Assembly (NCBI GenBank): GCA_027068615.1
Contig: JAMOQV010000084.1
Coordinates: 1-8,173 of the forward strand
Direction: 5' to 3'
Length of the DNA: 8,173 nt
DNA from: Helicobacteraceae bacterium
GTDB lineage: Bacteria; Campylobacterota; Campylobacteria; Campylobacterales; Sulfurimonadaceae
The notes under the pieces are model-generated. The model did no database searches and was not told the DNA's origin. It worked only from the letters and a program-made list of their open reading frames with translations. The position numbers were made by a program, and so were the translations under genes. The number at the start of each line of letters is the position of its first letter. Positions within the stretch are counted from its first letter, which is position 1. Positions 1 to 6,939 of the stretch are shown here, in pieces.

Positions 1-138
1 GTAAAGATAGAAGTATATCTAGGTGGTGAAGATAAGATAGTAGATGCAGACGAAGCAAAAAAGTTTTTTATAGAAGTTTCAACTATTACATACATAAAAA
101 ATGCAAACCATTTTTTAGAGATAAAATTAGAGTTATAA
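1..138 (+). CDS. C-terminal end of a YqiA/YcfP-like alpha/beta-fold hydrolase (5'-truncated)
   Basis: The open frame runs from the window edge to TAA at 136-138 and gives the last 45 residues of a protein whose start lies outside. Seen: a beta-strand followed by YLGGEDKIVD, then 20-odd residues, then NANHFLE. This resembles the end of the YqiA/YcfP esterase-like family, where a G-(E)-D-x-(V/I)-D segment carries the catalytic acid (D11 of the fragment) and a late H (H37) completes the Ser-Asp-His triad. The nucleophile serine would lie upstream and cannot be checked. Family members are small cytoplasmic esterase-like hydrolases, mostly of unknown physiological substrate. The stop codon lies in the loop of a small AT-rich inverted repeat, and the next gene has its own promoter. 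The family call rests on one short segment; another alpha/beta hydrolase subfamily is possible. Confidence 0.65.
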   Translation, partial: VKIEVYLGGEDKIVDADEAKKFFIEVSTITYIKNANHFLEIKLEL

Positions 139-146
139 ATCTAATT
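125..146 (+). repeat. AT-rich inverted repeat around the hydrolase stop codon
   Basis: AATTAGA (125-131) and TCTAATT (140-146) are perfect 7-base complementary arms with an 8-base loop that contains the TAA stop. It could fold as a weak hairpin at the 3' end of the transcript. It has only one G-C pair and no T-run directly after it, so it is not a convincing intrinsic terminator. Confidence 0.35.
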
Positions 147-147
147 A

Positions 148-156
148 TGGTATAAT
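148..156 (+). promoter_or_regulatory. Extended -10 promoter (TGGTATAAT) for the ATPase gene
   Basis: A perfect TATAAT at 151-156 is preceded by TG at 148-149 with one spacer base, the TGn extended -10 arrangement. No good -35 is visible, as is usual for Campylobacterota vegetative promoters. The expected transcript start is near 162-165, a leader of about 25-30 bases to the ATG at 191. The box is read directly from sequence; its activity is inferred. Confidence 0.6.
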
Positions 157-190
157 ATTTTAAACTTACAACTCCAATATGGGATATAAG

Positions 191-1381
191 ATGCTTAATG
201 AGATACGACAATACCAAAGAAAACTCTTTGAAAAAAACAATTTTACTTATAAAAGATATTTTCACAACACTATCAACCTTGATAAGAAACTTATAGGCAT
301 CATAGGGGCAAGAGGTGTAGGGAAAACAACTTTTTTACTTCAATATCTAAAAGAGTTAGATATACCTTTTAGTAAAAAGCTATATATCAGTGCAGATATT
401 ATCACTATACCATCACTTTTTGAAGTAGCTCTTGCTTTTTCTAAAGAAGAGGGAGAAGTTTTAATCATAGATGAGATACACAAATATAAAAACTTTGAGA
501 TAGAGTTAAAAAAGATATATGATATTTTAGATTTAAAAGTTATATTTAGTGGAAGTAGTGCATTAGAAATTGACAATGCAAAAGCAGACTTAAGTAGAAG
601 AGCTATAGTGCATAATGTTTATGGTTTGTCTTTTAGAGAGTTTATAGAATTAGAAAAAAATATAATCTTACCATCATTTGCACTTGATGATATTTTAAAA
701 AATCATATAGATATAGCTTATGAATTGCTCAATAAATTTAACTTAACTTTATTGTTTAGAGAATATATAAAAAGTGGTTATTATCCATTTTATTTTGAAG
801 ATAAAGAGGATTATCTTATAAAACTAAATGAAACAATAAATACAGTTATAGAAGTAGATATACCCTCAATTTTCCCTATAGAGTATGATAGTATTCAAAA
901 TCTTAAAAAACTTGTAAGGCTTATATGCCTATCATACCCATATACTCCAAATATAAAAGAACTACTTGTAAAAATGGATATGAAAGATAACTATAAAGGG
1001 CTATATAGATTTATAGAGTACTTAAATCGTGCAAAGATATTTAACACTTTAAAATCAACTACAAAAGGGGATAATATCTTCACAAAACCAGATAAAATAT
1101 ACTTAAACAATACAAATCTTCATTATGCTTATTGTCAAAATAGTAACATAGGAACAATTAGAGAAGTATTTATAACAAGTATGTTACAAAAAAACCATAC
1201 TATAACCATTGCAAAAAAAGGTGATTTTTTAGTAGATAACAAGTACATCTTTGAAGTAGGTGGTAAAAATAAAAGTTTTAAACAGATTAAAGATTTAGAA
1301 AATAGCTATGTTCTAGCAGATGACATAGAAATAGGAAGTGGCAATAAGATACCTCTTTGGTTATTTGGGTTTTTGTATTAA
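191..1381 (+). CDS. AAA_14/DUF4143-type P-loop ATPase (ATP-binding protein of unknown role)
   Basis: A 396-residue predicted cytoplasmic protein. Domains in order: an N-terminal P-loop ATPase with Walker A GARGVGKTT (39-47), Walker B VLIIDE (90-95) followed by H, and a sensor-1-like strand FSGSS (119-123). Next is the LSRR...LSFREF signature (134-150) typical of AAA_14 proteins. A winged-helix-like stretch (about 235-285) and a DUF4143-type C-terminus follow, the latter with GDF(345) and FEVGGKNK (354-361). The spaced D345...E355-x3-K359 resembles a relaxed PD-(D/E)XK nuclease core. The biological role of this family is not established. The start at 191 is preferred over the in-frame ATG at 179 because GGGA lies six bases before 191, whereas 179 has no ribosome-binding site. 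The gene stands alone between a hydrolase and polA with its own promoter, and the family is patchily distributed among Campylobacterota, so transfer is possible. Confidence 0.88.
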   Translation: MLNEIRQYQRKLFEKNNFTYKRYFHNTINLDKKLIGIIGARGVGKTTFLLQYLKELDIPFSKKLYISADIITIPSLFEVALAFSKEEGEVLIIDEIHKYKNFEIELKKIYDILDLKVIFSGSSALEIDNAKADLSRRAIVHNVYGLSFREFIELEKNIILPSFALDDILKNHIDIAYELLNKFNLTLLFREYIKSGYYPFYFEDKEDYLIKLNETINTVIEVDIPSIFPIEYDSIQNLKKLVRLICLSYPYTPNIKELLVKMDMKDNYKGLYRFIEYLNRAKIFNTLKSTTKGDNIFTKPDKIYLNNTNLHYAYCQNSNIGTIREVFITSMLQKNHTITIAKKGDFLVDNKYIFEVGGKNKSFKQIKDLENSYVLADDIEIGSGNKIPLWLFGFLY

Positions 1382-1396
1382 CCTCTTAAGTAAGAT

Positions 1397-1407
1397 TATA
1401 GTAAAAT
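1397..1407 (+). promoter_or_regulatory. Possible polA -10 region
   Basis: The 47-base gap before polA holds TATAGT (1397-1402), overlapping TAAAAT (1402-1407), at a workable distance from the polA start. Either could act as a -10 box; neither is perfect and no -35 is evident. polA could also be read through from the ATPase gene, since no terminator lies between them. The polA ribosome-binding site AAAGGA (1418-1423) is good and supports the ATG at 1429. Confidence 0.35.
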
Positions 1408-1428
1408 TAAATTAATTAAAGGAATTTT

Positions 1429-4140
1429 ATGGCAAAAACAGTAACAGTTATAGATACATTTGGATTTTTTTTCCGTGCATTTTATGCACTTCCACAACAT
1501 CTTAAAAACAAAGATGGTTTTCCAACAGGGCTTTTAACGGGTTTTACAAACTTTATATCATCTTTGGAAAAAAACCACGATAGCGATTATATAATCTTTG
1601 CAATAGACAGCAAAGGCGATACTTTTAGAAATGAGATAGACCCAAACTACAAAGCACACCGTAAAGCTCCACCAGAAGAGCTTACGATGCAACTTCCAAT
1701 CGCCATAGAGTGGATAGATAAGATGGGCTATAAAACTCTTGGTCAAAGTGGTTTTGAAGCTGATGATATGATAGCATCAGTTGTAAAACAAGCTAAGAAA
1801 AAAGGTTACAATGTTCGTGTAGTTTCACACGATAAAGACCTTTACCAACTTATAGATGATGGCAAAGTTGTAGTAGTTGATGCTGTTAAAAACAAAGTGA
1901 TGGATGAAGAAGCTTGTATAGAGAAGTATGGAGTTAGCCCTAAGCAGTTTATAGACTATCAGTCGATTTTAGGAGATAGTGCCGACAATGTCCCTGGGGT
2001 AAAAGGCATCGGTAAAGTTGGAGCTGAAAAACTTTTAAAAGAGTATGGCTCACTTGATAATATCTATGAAAATCTAGCAACCATAAAAGGTGCAAATCAA
2101 AAAAAACTTATAGCTTCAAAAGATGATGCTTATATGTCAAAACAACTTGTAACTTTAAGAGATGATGTTTTTGATGAGTTTGATTTTGAAGAGTATAAGA
2201 TGGATGTTAAAAACCCATTTTTAAATATCTATGATGAACTTGTAAAGTATGAACAAAATGCAATCATAAGATACCTAAAAGCTAAAAACCTAGTAGGGGA
2301 AAAAGAAGAAGCCAAACTTTCAGATATGAAAAAAGAGGATGAAAAAACTCAACTAAAGTTTAAAGATACACTTATAATAGATGCTAAGGTTTTAGATATA
2401 GTTTTAGATTCTATCCCACCACAAAGTGTTGTAGCTTTTGATACTGAGACAACAGGGCTTGAGTACGACAAAGACAAGCTTGTTGGTTTTAGTTTTTGTT
2501 TTGATGAAAAAGAGGCTTTTTATGTTCCGTTTGCTCACTTTTACTTAGGGGTAGAAAAGCAGATAAGTGAAGATGAAGCAAAAAGTGCTATAAGAAAAAT
2601 CTTTACACATAAAGTGGTTGGTCATAACATAAAGTTTGATTTGCATTTTATAACAAGATTTTTAGATGATGATACACTTTGTGCTTATCAAGATAGTATG
2701 ATTTTAGCTTGGCTTATAAACCCTGAGAGTGCTTTAGGGCTAGATAAACTTGCATTTGCACTATTTAATCACACTATGGTAGCTTTTAAAAATACAGTAA
2801 AAAAAGGGGAGACTTTTGCATCGGTTGAGTTGTCTCAAGCTTGTAAATATGCTTCAGAAGATGCATTTATAACTTTTAAACTTTATAATCTTTTTTTAGA
2901 GAAGTTAAAACTTCAAGATGCACTTCACCTTATAGATGAAGCTAAAAATATAGAGATGCCCTTTATGCAAACACTTATGCAGATGGAAAAAGATGGGATA
3001 AAACTAGATGCTTCATCACTAGAAGAGTTCAAAATCGAAGTAAAACAAACTCTTGATGACTTGACTAAAAACATACATACTTTAGCTGGAAGTGAGTTTA
3101 ACATAAACTCAACAAAACAGTTAGGTGTAGTGCTTTTTGAGGATTTAGGCTTACCAGTTGGCAAAAAAACAAAAACGGGCTACTCTACCGATGAAGCAGT
3201 TTTAAACTCACTTGTAGATGAGCATAAAATCATCCCAGAACTTTTAAAATATCGTGAGATTTATAAACTTTACTCAACCTATGTTGAGCCACTTTTAAAA
3301 CTAAGCTATGAGGATGAAAACTCTCGCATCCATACATCGTTCATCCAAACAGGAACATCAACAGGAAGGCTTAGTTCTAAAAACCCTAACTTGCAAAACA
3401 TACCAGCAAGAAGTGAGTTAGGTCTTAAGATAAGAAAAGCATTTGTAGCATCTGAGGGTAAAAAACTTATAGGTATAGACTACTCTCAAATCGAGCTTAG
3501 ACTACTTGCTCATTTCTCTCAAGATAAAGTTTTAATAGATGCTTTTAAAAATGACAAAGATATACACAGACAAACAGCAGTAGCACTTTTTGGCGAAGAG
3601 GAAGCAGATGCGAAAAGGGGAGTTGCAAAAACTGTAAACTTTGGACTTTTATATGGTATGGGGCAGAAAAAACTCTCTGTTACACTTGGCATCACTACCA
3701 AAGAAGCAAAAGATATTATAGAGAAGTATTTTGAGTCATTTCCAACTGTTAGAAGATTTTTCCGCTCAATCGTGGACTTATCAAAAGAGCAGGGTTATGT
3801 TGAGACTTTACTAAAAAGAAGAAGATACTTTGACTATGAAAATGCAAAATCTATGTTTAAATCAGCTTTTGAGAGAGAGTCTGTAAATACTGTTTTTCAA
3901 GGAAGTGCATCTGATTTGATAAAACTCTCTATGATAGAGATAAACAAAGTTATAAAAGATGAAAATTTAGATGCTAAAATGCTTTTACAAATCCACGATG
4001 AGTTAATCTTTGAAGTGGATGAAAATGAAGCAGAAACTCTAGGTAAAAAGTTTCAAGCTATTATGGAAAACATAATGGAATTAAATGTACCATTAAAAGC
4101 TAGTTTAAATATTGGTCATAATTGGAGTGAGTTAAAATAA
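1429..4140 (+). CDS. polA: DNA polymerase I (5'-3' exonuclease, 3'-5' proofreading and polymerase domains)
   Basis: A 903-residue family A polymerase, close to the E. coli length, that fills repair gaps and removes RNA primers during lagging-strand maturation. The FEN-type 5' nuclease (about 1-290) shows D9, D60, E110/D112/D113, HDKD (134-137) and GDSADNVPGVKGIG (182-195). The DEDDy proofreading domain (about 315-495) keeps every catalytic residue: FDTETT (D338, E340), HNIKFD (N400, D404) and YASED (Y474, D478). The polymerase domain has TSTGRLSS (643-650), motif A DYSQIELR (684-691), motif B R730/K734/F738/Y742 and motif C QIHDELIFE (D857, E858). F738 occupies the O-helix position of E. coli F762, the residue that discriminates against dideoxynucleotides. 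The ATG at 1429 has an AAAGGA ribosome-binding site at 1418-1423. The frame is intact throughout. Identification is very secure. Confidence 0.98.
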   Translation: MAKTVTVIDTFGFFFRAFYALPQHLKNKDGFPTGLLTGFTNFISSLEKNHDSDYIIFAIDSKGDTFRNEIDPNYKAHRKAPPEELTMQLPIAIEWIDKMGYKTLGQSGFEADDMIASVVKQAKKKGYNVRVVSHDKDLYQLIDDGKVVVVDAVKNKVMDEEACIEKYGVSPKQFIDYQSILGDSADNVPGVKGIGKVGAEKLLKEYGSLDNIYENLATIKGANQKKLIASKDDAYMSKQLVTLRDDVFDEFDFEEYKMDVKNPFLNIYDELVKYEQNAIIRYLKAKNLVGEKEEAKLSDMKKEDEKTQLKFKDTLIIDAKVLDIVLDSIPPQSVVAFDTETTGLEYDKDKLVGFSFCFDEKEAFYVPFAHFYLGVEKQISEDEAKSAIRKIFTHKVVGHNIKFDLHFITRFLDDDTLCAYQDSMILAWLINPESALGLDKLAFALFNHTMVAFKNTVKKGETFASVELSQACKYASEDAFITFKLYNLFLEKLKLQDALHLIDEAKNIEMPFMQTLMQMEKDGIKLDASSLEEFKIEVKQTLDDLTKNIHTLAGSEFNINSTKQLGVVLFEDLGLPVGKKTKTGYSTDEAVLNSLVDEHKIIPELLKYREIYKLYSTYVEPLLKLSYEDENSRIHTSFIQTGTSTGRLSSKNPNLQNIPARSELGLKIRKAFVASEGKKLIGIDYSQIELRLLAHFSQDKVLIDAFKNDKDIHRQTAVALFGEEEADAKRGVAKTVNFGLLYGMGQKKLSVTLGITTKEAKDIIEKYFESFPTVRRFFRSIVDLSKEQGYVETLLKRRRYFDYENAKSMFKSAFERESVNTVFQGSASDLIKLSMIEINKVIKDENLDAKMLLQIHDELIFEVDENEAETLGKKFQAIMENIMELNVPLKASLNIGHNWSELK

Positions 4141-4159
4141 AATTATATAAATTTTAACT
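4130..4159 (+). terminator. Weak AT-rich inverted repeat across the polA stop codon, possible terminator
   Basis: AGTTAAAAT (4130-4138) and ATTTTAACT (4151-4159) are perfect 9-base complementary arms around a 12-base loop, followed by a T-rich tail (4159-4166, interrupted by one G). The geometry resembles an intrinsic terminator, but the stem has a single G-C pair and would be weak. The polA TAA straddles the left arm and loop. Confidence 0.35.
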
Positions 4160-4169
4160 TTGTTTTAGA

Positions 4170-4175
4170 TATAAT
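4170..4175 (+). promoter_or_regulatory. TATAAT -10 box upstream of aspS
   Basis: A perfect TATAAT is preceded by the T-rich stretch TTTGTTTTAG, matching the Campylobacter-type pattern of a T-rich -16 region and no strict -35. The expected transcript start is near 4181-4183, a leader of about 25 bases containing AGGA (4194-4197) ten bases before the aspS ATG. This is the likely main promoter of the five-gene run that follows. Confidence 0.55.
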
Positions 4176-4207
4176 AGTAAAAATTATTAACTTAGGACTT
4201 ATTTTAT

Positions 4208-5962
4208 ATGAGAAGTCATTATTGTACAGAATTAACTGAAGAAAATGTAGGGCAAGAAGTTGTTTTAGCTGGTTGGGCTAATAGTTACCGTGACCATGGT
4301 GGGATAATCTTTATAGATTTAAGAGATAAATCAGGACTTATTCAACTTACTTGTGATCCAGAAGATAGTAAAGAAGCTCATAAAGTAGCTGATAAAGTTC
4401 GTGATGAGTTTGTACTTATCGCTAAAGGTAAAGTTCGCCATCGTGGTGAGGGTCTTGTTAATCCTCGCCTTAAAACTGGTGCTATTGAAATAGTAGTAGA
4501 TGAGCTTATCATAGAGAACAAATCAGCTCCAACACCATTTGTTATAGGTGATAAAAGTGTTGGTGAAGAGACAACTCTAAAATATCGTTACTTAGAGTTA
4601 AGAGACCCAGATATGTATGAGTCTTTTCGTCTTCGTTCAAAAGCAGCCATAGCTGCTAGAAATATTCTTGATGCAAATGGTTTCTTAGAAGTTGAAACTC
4701 CGATTTTAACTAAGTCAACTCCAGAGGGTGCAAGGGATTATCTTGTTCCATCTCGTGTTCACGATGGTGAGTTTTATGCACTTCCACAATCTCCACAACT
4801 TTTTAAACAACTTCTTATGGTTGGCGGATTTGATAGATATTTCCAAATCGCAAAATGTTTCCGTGATGAAGATTTAAGAGCAGACAGACAACCAGAGTTT
4901 ACTCAGATAGATGTTGAGATGAGTTTTTGTAATCAAGAGGATGTTATAAAAGTAGCAGAAGATTTACTAAAAGCTATGTTTAGTGCTTGTGGCATCGAAG
5001 TTAGCATACCATTTAACCGTATAACTTATAACAAAGCAATGGAACTTTATGGTTCAGATAAACCAGATATGAGATATGGTCTTGAGATGGTTGATGTTAT
5101 AGATATATTTGAGAGATGCGATAATGAAATCTTTACAAATATAGCTAAACAACCTACTAAAAACCGTATAAAAGCACTAAGAGTTCCAGGGGCTGATTTA
5201 GTTTTTTCTAAAAGAGAGATGAAAGGTTTTGAGACTTTTGTAAGAAAGTTTGGTGCTCATGGTTTAGGTTACTTCCAGATGAAAGAAGATGGTCTAAAAG
5301 GTCCACTTACTAAGTTCTTTAGTGAAGAAGATATAGCACTTATCATCGAGAGAACTAAGCTTGAAGTTGGTGATGTTGTTTTCTTTGGAGCAGGGGATAA
5401 AAAGACTGTATGGGATTATATGGGAAGATTTAGAAACTTTATCGCAGAACATGAAAAGATGAATCTAGTTGATTCTGATAAATACGAGTTTGTATGGGTT
5501 GTTGATTTCCCTATGTTTGAGGTTGAAGATGGTCGTGTTAAAGCACTTCACCATCCATTTACTATGCCAAAAGATACTGATAAAGAGGATGTTGAAGAGA
5601 TAGAATCTATCGCTTATGATATAGTTCTAAATGGTACTGAACTAGGTGGTGGGTCTATCCGTATCCATAAAGAGGAAGTTCAAGAGGAGGTATTTAAACT
5701 TCTAGGTATCGATGAGGAAGAAGCACAAGAGAAATTTGGTTTCTTACTAGATGCTCTTAAGTTTGGTGCTCCTCCACATGGTGGTTTTGCTTTAGGATTT
5801 GACAGACTTATGATGCTTATCTCTAAAACTGCAAGTATTCGTGATGTTATAGCATTCCCTAAAACTCAAAAAGCATCTTGTGTACTTACTCAAGCACCAA
5901 GTGCAGTTGATAATACACAACTAAGAGACTTACATATCCGTCTTAGAGAGAGTGCAAAATAG
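4208..5962 (+). CDS. aspS: Aspartyl-tRNA synthetase, residues of the non-discriminating (Asp/Asn) type
   Basis: A 584-residue bacterial-type class IIb synthetase that activates aspartate with ATP and charges tRNA in the cytoplasm. Seen: an N-terminal OB-fold anticodon-binding domain (about 1-105), GFLEVETPIL with TPEGARDYLVPSR (158-183), and QSPQ (194-197). The motif 2 region FRDEDLRADRQPEFTQID (218-235) follows, then a bacterial GAD insertion (about 285-415) and motif 3 GFALGFDR with R533. In the anticodon domain, RDHGG puts His at 30, where discriminating E. coli AspRS has Leu. L83 and L88 fall where H. pylori AspRS is reported to have L81 and L86. These features point to a non-discriminating enzyme that also forms Asp-tRNA(Asn) for GatCAB amidation; gatCAB is not in the window. 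The start has AGGA at 4194-4197 and aligns with the family's MRSHYC opening. adk begins 2 bases after the stop. Confidence 0.98.
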   Translation: MRSHYCTELTEENVGQEVVLAGWANSYRDHGGIIFIDLRDKSGLIQLTCDPEDSKEAHKVADKVRDEFVLIAKGKVRHRGEGLVNPRLKTGAIEIVVDELIIENKSAPTPFVIGDKSVGEETTLKYRYLELRDPDMYESFRLRSKAAIAARNILDANGFLEVETPILTKSTPEGARDYLVPSRVHDGEFYALPQSPQLFKQLLMVGGFDRYFQIAKCFRDEDLRADRQPEFTQIDVEMSFCNQEDVIKVAEDLLKAMFSACGIEVSIPFNRITYNKAMELYGSDKPDMRYGLEMVDVIDIFERCDNEIFTNIAKQPTKNRIKALRVPGADLVFSKREMKGFETFVRKFGAHGLGYFQMKEDGLKGPLTKFFSEEDIALIIERTKLEVGDVVFFGAGDKKTVWDYMGRFRNFIAEHEKMNLVDSDKYEFVWVVDFPMFEVEDGRVKALHHPFTMPKDTDKEDVEEIESIAYDIVLNGTELGGGSIRIHKEEVQEEVFKLLGIDEEEAQEKFGFLLDALKFGAPPHGGFALGFDRLMMLISKTASIRDVIAFPKTQKASCVLTQAPSAVDNTQLRDLHIRLRESAK

Positions 5963-5964
5963 TT

Positions 5965-6534
5965 ATGAAAAAGTTATTTCTTATTATCGGAGCTCCTGGC
6001 TCTGGTAAGACTACAGATGCCGAACTTATAGCTGAGAAAAATGATGATATAACTCACTATTCAACTGGTGATATGCTTCGTGCAGAGGTATCAAGTGGTA
6101 GTGATATAGGTAAAGAGATAGATAGTTTTATATCAAAAGGGCTTATCGTTCCCATAGAGATAGCTATAAAAACTATAACAAATGCTATAAAATCTGCTCC
6201 AACAGATATAATCATACTAGATGGTTACCCTAGAAGTTTAGAGCAGATGAATACTCTTGAAGAGTTCTTATCAAATGATAACAGCATCAAACTAGAAAAA
6301 GTTATAGAAGTTGAAGTAAGTGAAGATACAGCAAGGGATAGAGTTCTTGGTCGTTCTCGTGGTGAAGATGATAATGTTGAAGTTTTTAACAATCGTATGA
6401 AAGTTTATCTTGAGCCACTAACAGAGATACAAGATTTTTATAAATCAAAAGATATGTTAAAAGTTATCTCGGGTGAGGGGACTATACAAGAGATAGTTGA
6501 TGAGATGGAAACTTTTATAAAGTCTATGATATAA
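5965..6534 (+). CDS. adk: Adenylate kinase, short-LID form
   Basis: A 189-residue cytosolic nucleoside monophosphate kinase catalysing ATP + AMP = 2 ADP. Seen: P-loop GAPGSGKTT (9-17), AMP-site STGDMLR (33-39), LDGYPRS (85-91) with R90, and the LID-flanking arginines in DRVLGRSRGEDDN (125-137) and R144. The LID is a short loop without the Cys4/His zinc site of long bacterial forms, consistent with a length below the roughly 215 residues of E. coli Adk and with Helicobacter/Campylobacter homologues. The ATG follows the aspS stop by 2 bases and only a weak purine stretch (AGAGAGAG, 5945-5952) precedes it, so translation is probably coupled to aspS. An extended -10 box for the next gene overlaps its last codons. 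The aspS-adk order, as I recall, also occurs in H. pylori and C. jejuni. Confidence 0.95.
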   Translation: MKKLFLIIGAPGSGKTTDAELIAEKNDDITHYSTGDMLRAEVSSGSDIGKEIDSFISKGLIVPIEIAIKTITNAIKSAPTDIIILDGYPRSLEQMNTLEEFLSNDNSIKLEKVIEVEVSEDTARDRVLGRSRGEDDNVEVFNNRMKVYLEPLTEIQDFYKSKDMLKVISGEGTIQEIVDEMETFIKSMI

Positions 6535-6535
6535 T
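6527..6535 (+). promoter_or_regulatory. Extended -10 box (TGATATAAT) containing the adk stop codon
   Basis: TG (6527-6528), one base, then a perfect TATAAT (6530-6535); the adk TAA is bases 6532-6534 of this hexamer. Transcription would start near 6541-6543, giving a leader of about 14 bases that still includes AAGG (6544-6547) before the ATG at 6556. The sequence match is exact; internal promoter activity is inferred. Confidence 0.45.
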
Positions 6536-6555
6536 CTTTAAAAAAGGTAGAAAAA

Positions 6556-6912
6556 ATGTGCTTATTTTGTAAAATAGTAAATAAAGAGATACCATCAAAT
6601 ATCATCTTAGAAAATGATGATTTTATAGCATTTCACGATATAAATCCAAAAGCTCCAGTTCATATACTAGCAATTCCAAAAGTTCATGTAGATAGTTTCA
6701 ATGAACTTTCAGGTGAACTTATGGGTAAGATGACATCTTTTATACAAGATGTTGCAAAAGAGTGTAAGATAGAAAAAAGTGGATATAGAGTGATTACAAA
6801 TATAGGTGAAAATGGTGGTCAAGAGGTAAAACACTTGCATTTTCATATACTTGGTGGTGCAAAACTTAAGTGGGAACATTTTAGTGATGCTGATACACAA
6901 GGACATTTTTAA
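6556..6912 (+). CDS. HIT-family hydrolase, Hint (purine nucleoside phosphoramidase) type
   Basis: A 118-residue cytosolic histidine-triad protein, usual length for bacterial Hint (E. coli HinT/YcfF). Seen: the opening CLFCKI with C2 and C5, H36 in KAPVHIL and H44 in IPKVHV (together the Zn-site pattern of Hint/PKCI-like members), the conserved NIGENGGQEVKH segment, and the triad HLHFHIL with H93, H95 and H97. H95 aligns with the nucleophile. Family knowledge: Hint proteins hydrolyse AMP-phosphoramidates and aminoacyl-adenylates such as lysyl-AMP. Sitting after aspS and adk, it could dispose of adenylate by-products, which is inference. A good AAGG (6544-6547) sets the start, and an extended -10 box overlaps the end of adk, so it may be transcribed both with and independently of adk. 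Confidence 0.94.
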   Translation: MCLFCKIVNKEIPSNIILENDDFIAFHDINPKAPVHILAIPKVHVDSFNELSGELMGKMTSFIQDVAKECKIEKSGYRVITNIGENGGQEVKHLHFHILGGAKLKWEHFSDADTQGHF

Positions 6913-6931
6913 TAGTTTTTTTTACTATTAA
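6909..6931 (+). repeat. Inverted repeat with all-T loop after the HIT gene
   Basis: TTAATAGT (6909-6916) and ACTATTAA (6924-6931) are perfect 8-base arms around a loop of seven Ts; the HIT stop codon (6910-6912) lies in the left arm. The stem contains one G-C pair and the T-run is in the loop rather than after the stem, so it is not a standard intrinsic terminator. It fills most of the 27-base gap before the next gene. Confidence 0.4.
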
Positions 6932-6939
6932 TAGATTAT

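Noticed and set aside
179..190. Upstream ATG at 179 as the ATPase start
   Set aside because: No ribosome-binding sequence precedes it, and it would leave only about 15 bases of leader after the predicted transcript start; GGGA at 181-184 fits the ATG at 191 better. It remains possible.
340..576. Minus-strand open frame of 78 codons opposite the ATPase gene
   Set aside because: It lies wholly antisense to a well-supported ATPase reading frame with intact Walker motifs, and its product is a low-complexity Ser/Ile-rich sequence with no recognisable motif.
1384..1395. Small dyad TCTTA-AG-TAAGA just after the ATPase stop
   Set aside because: Five-base arms with a two-base centre are too short for a terminator, there is no T-run, and such dyads are expected by chance in AT-rich DNA.
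1558..3701. Several minus-strand open frames opposite polA (1558-1746, 2925-3164, 3519-3701)
   Set aside because: All are antisense to conserved PolA domains, and their translations show no domain features; they are by-products of AT-rich codon use.
6709..6906. Minus-strand open frame of 65 codons opposite the HIT gene
   Set aside because: It is antisense to the conserved HIT triad region and has no supporting motif.
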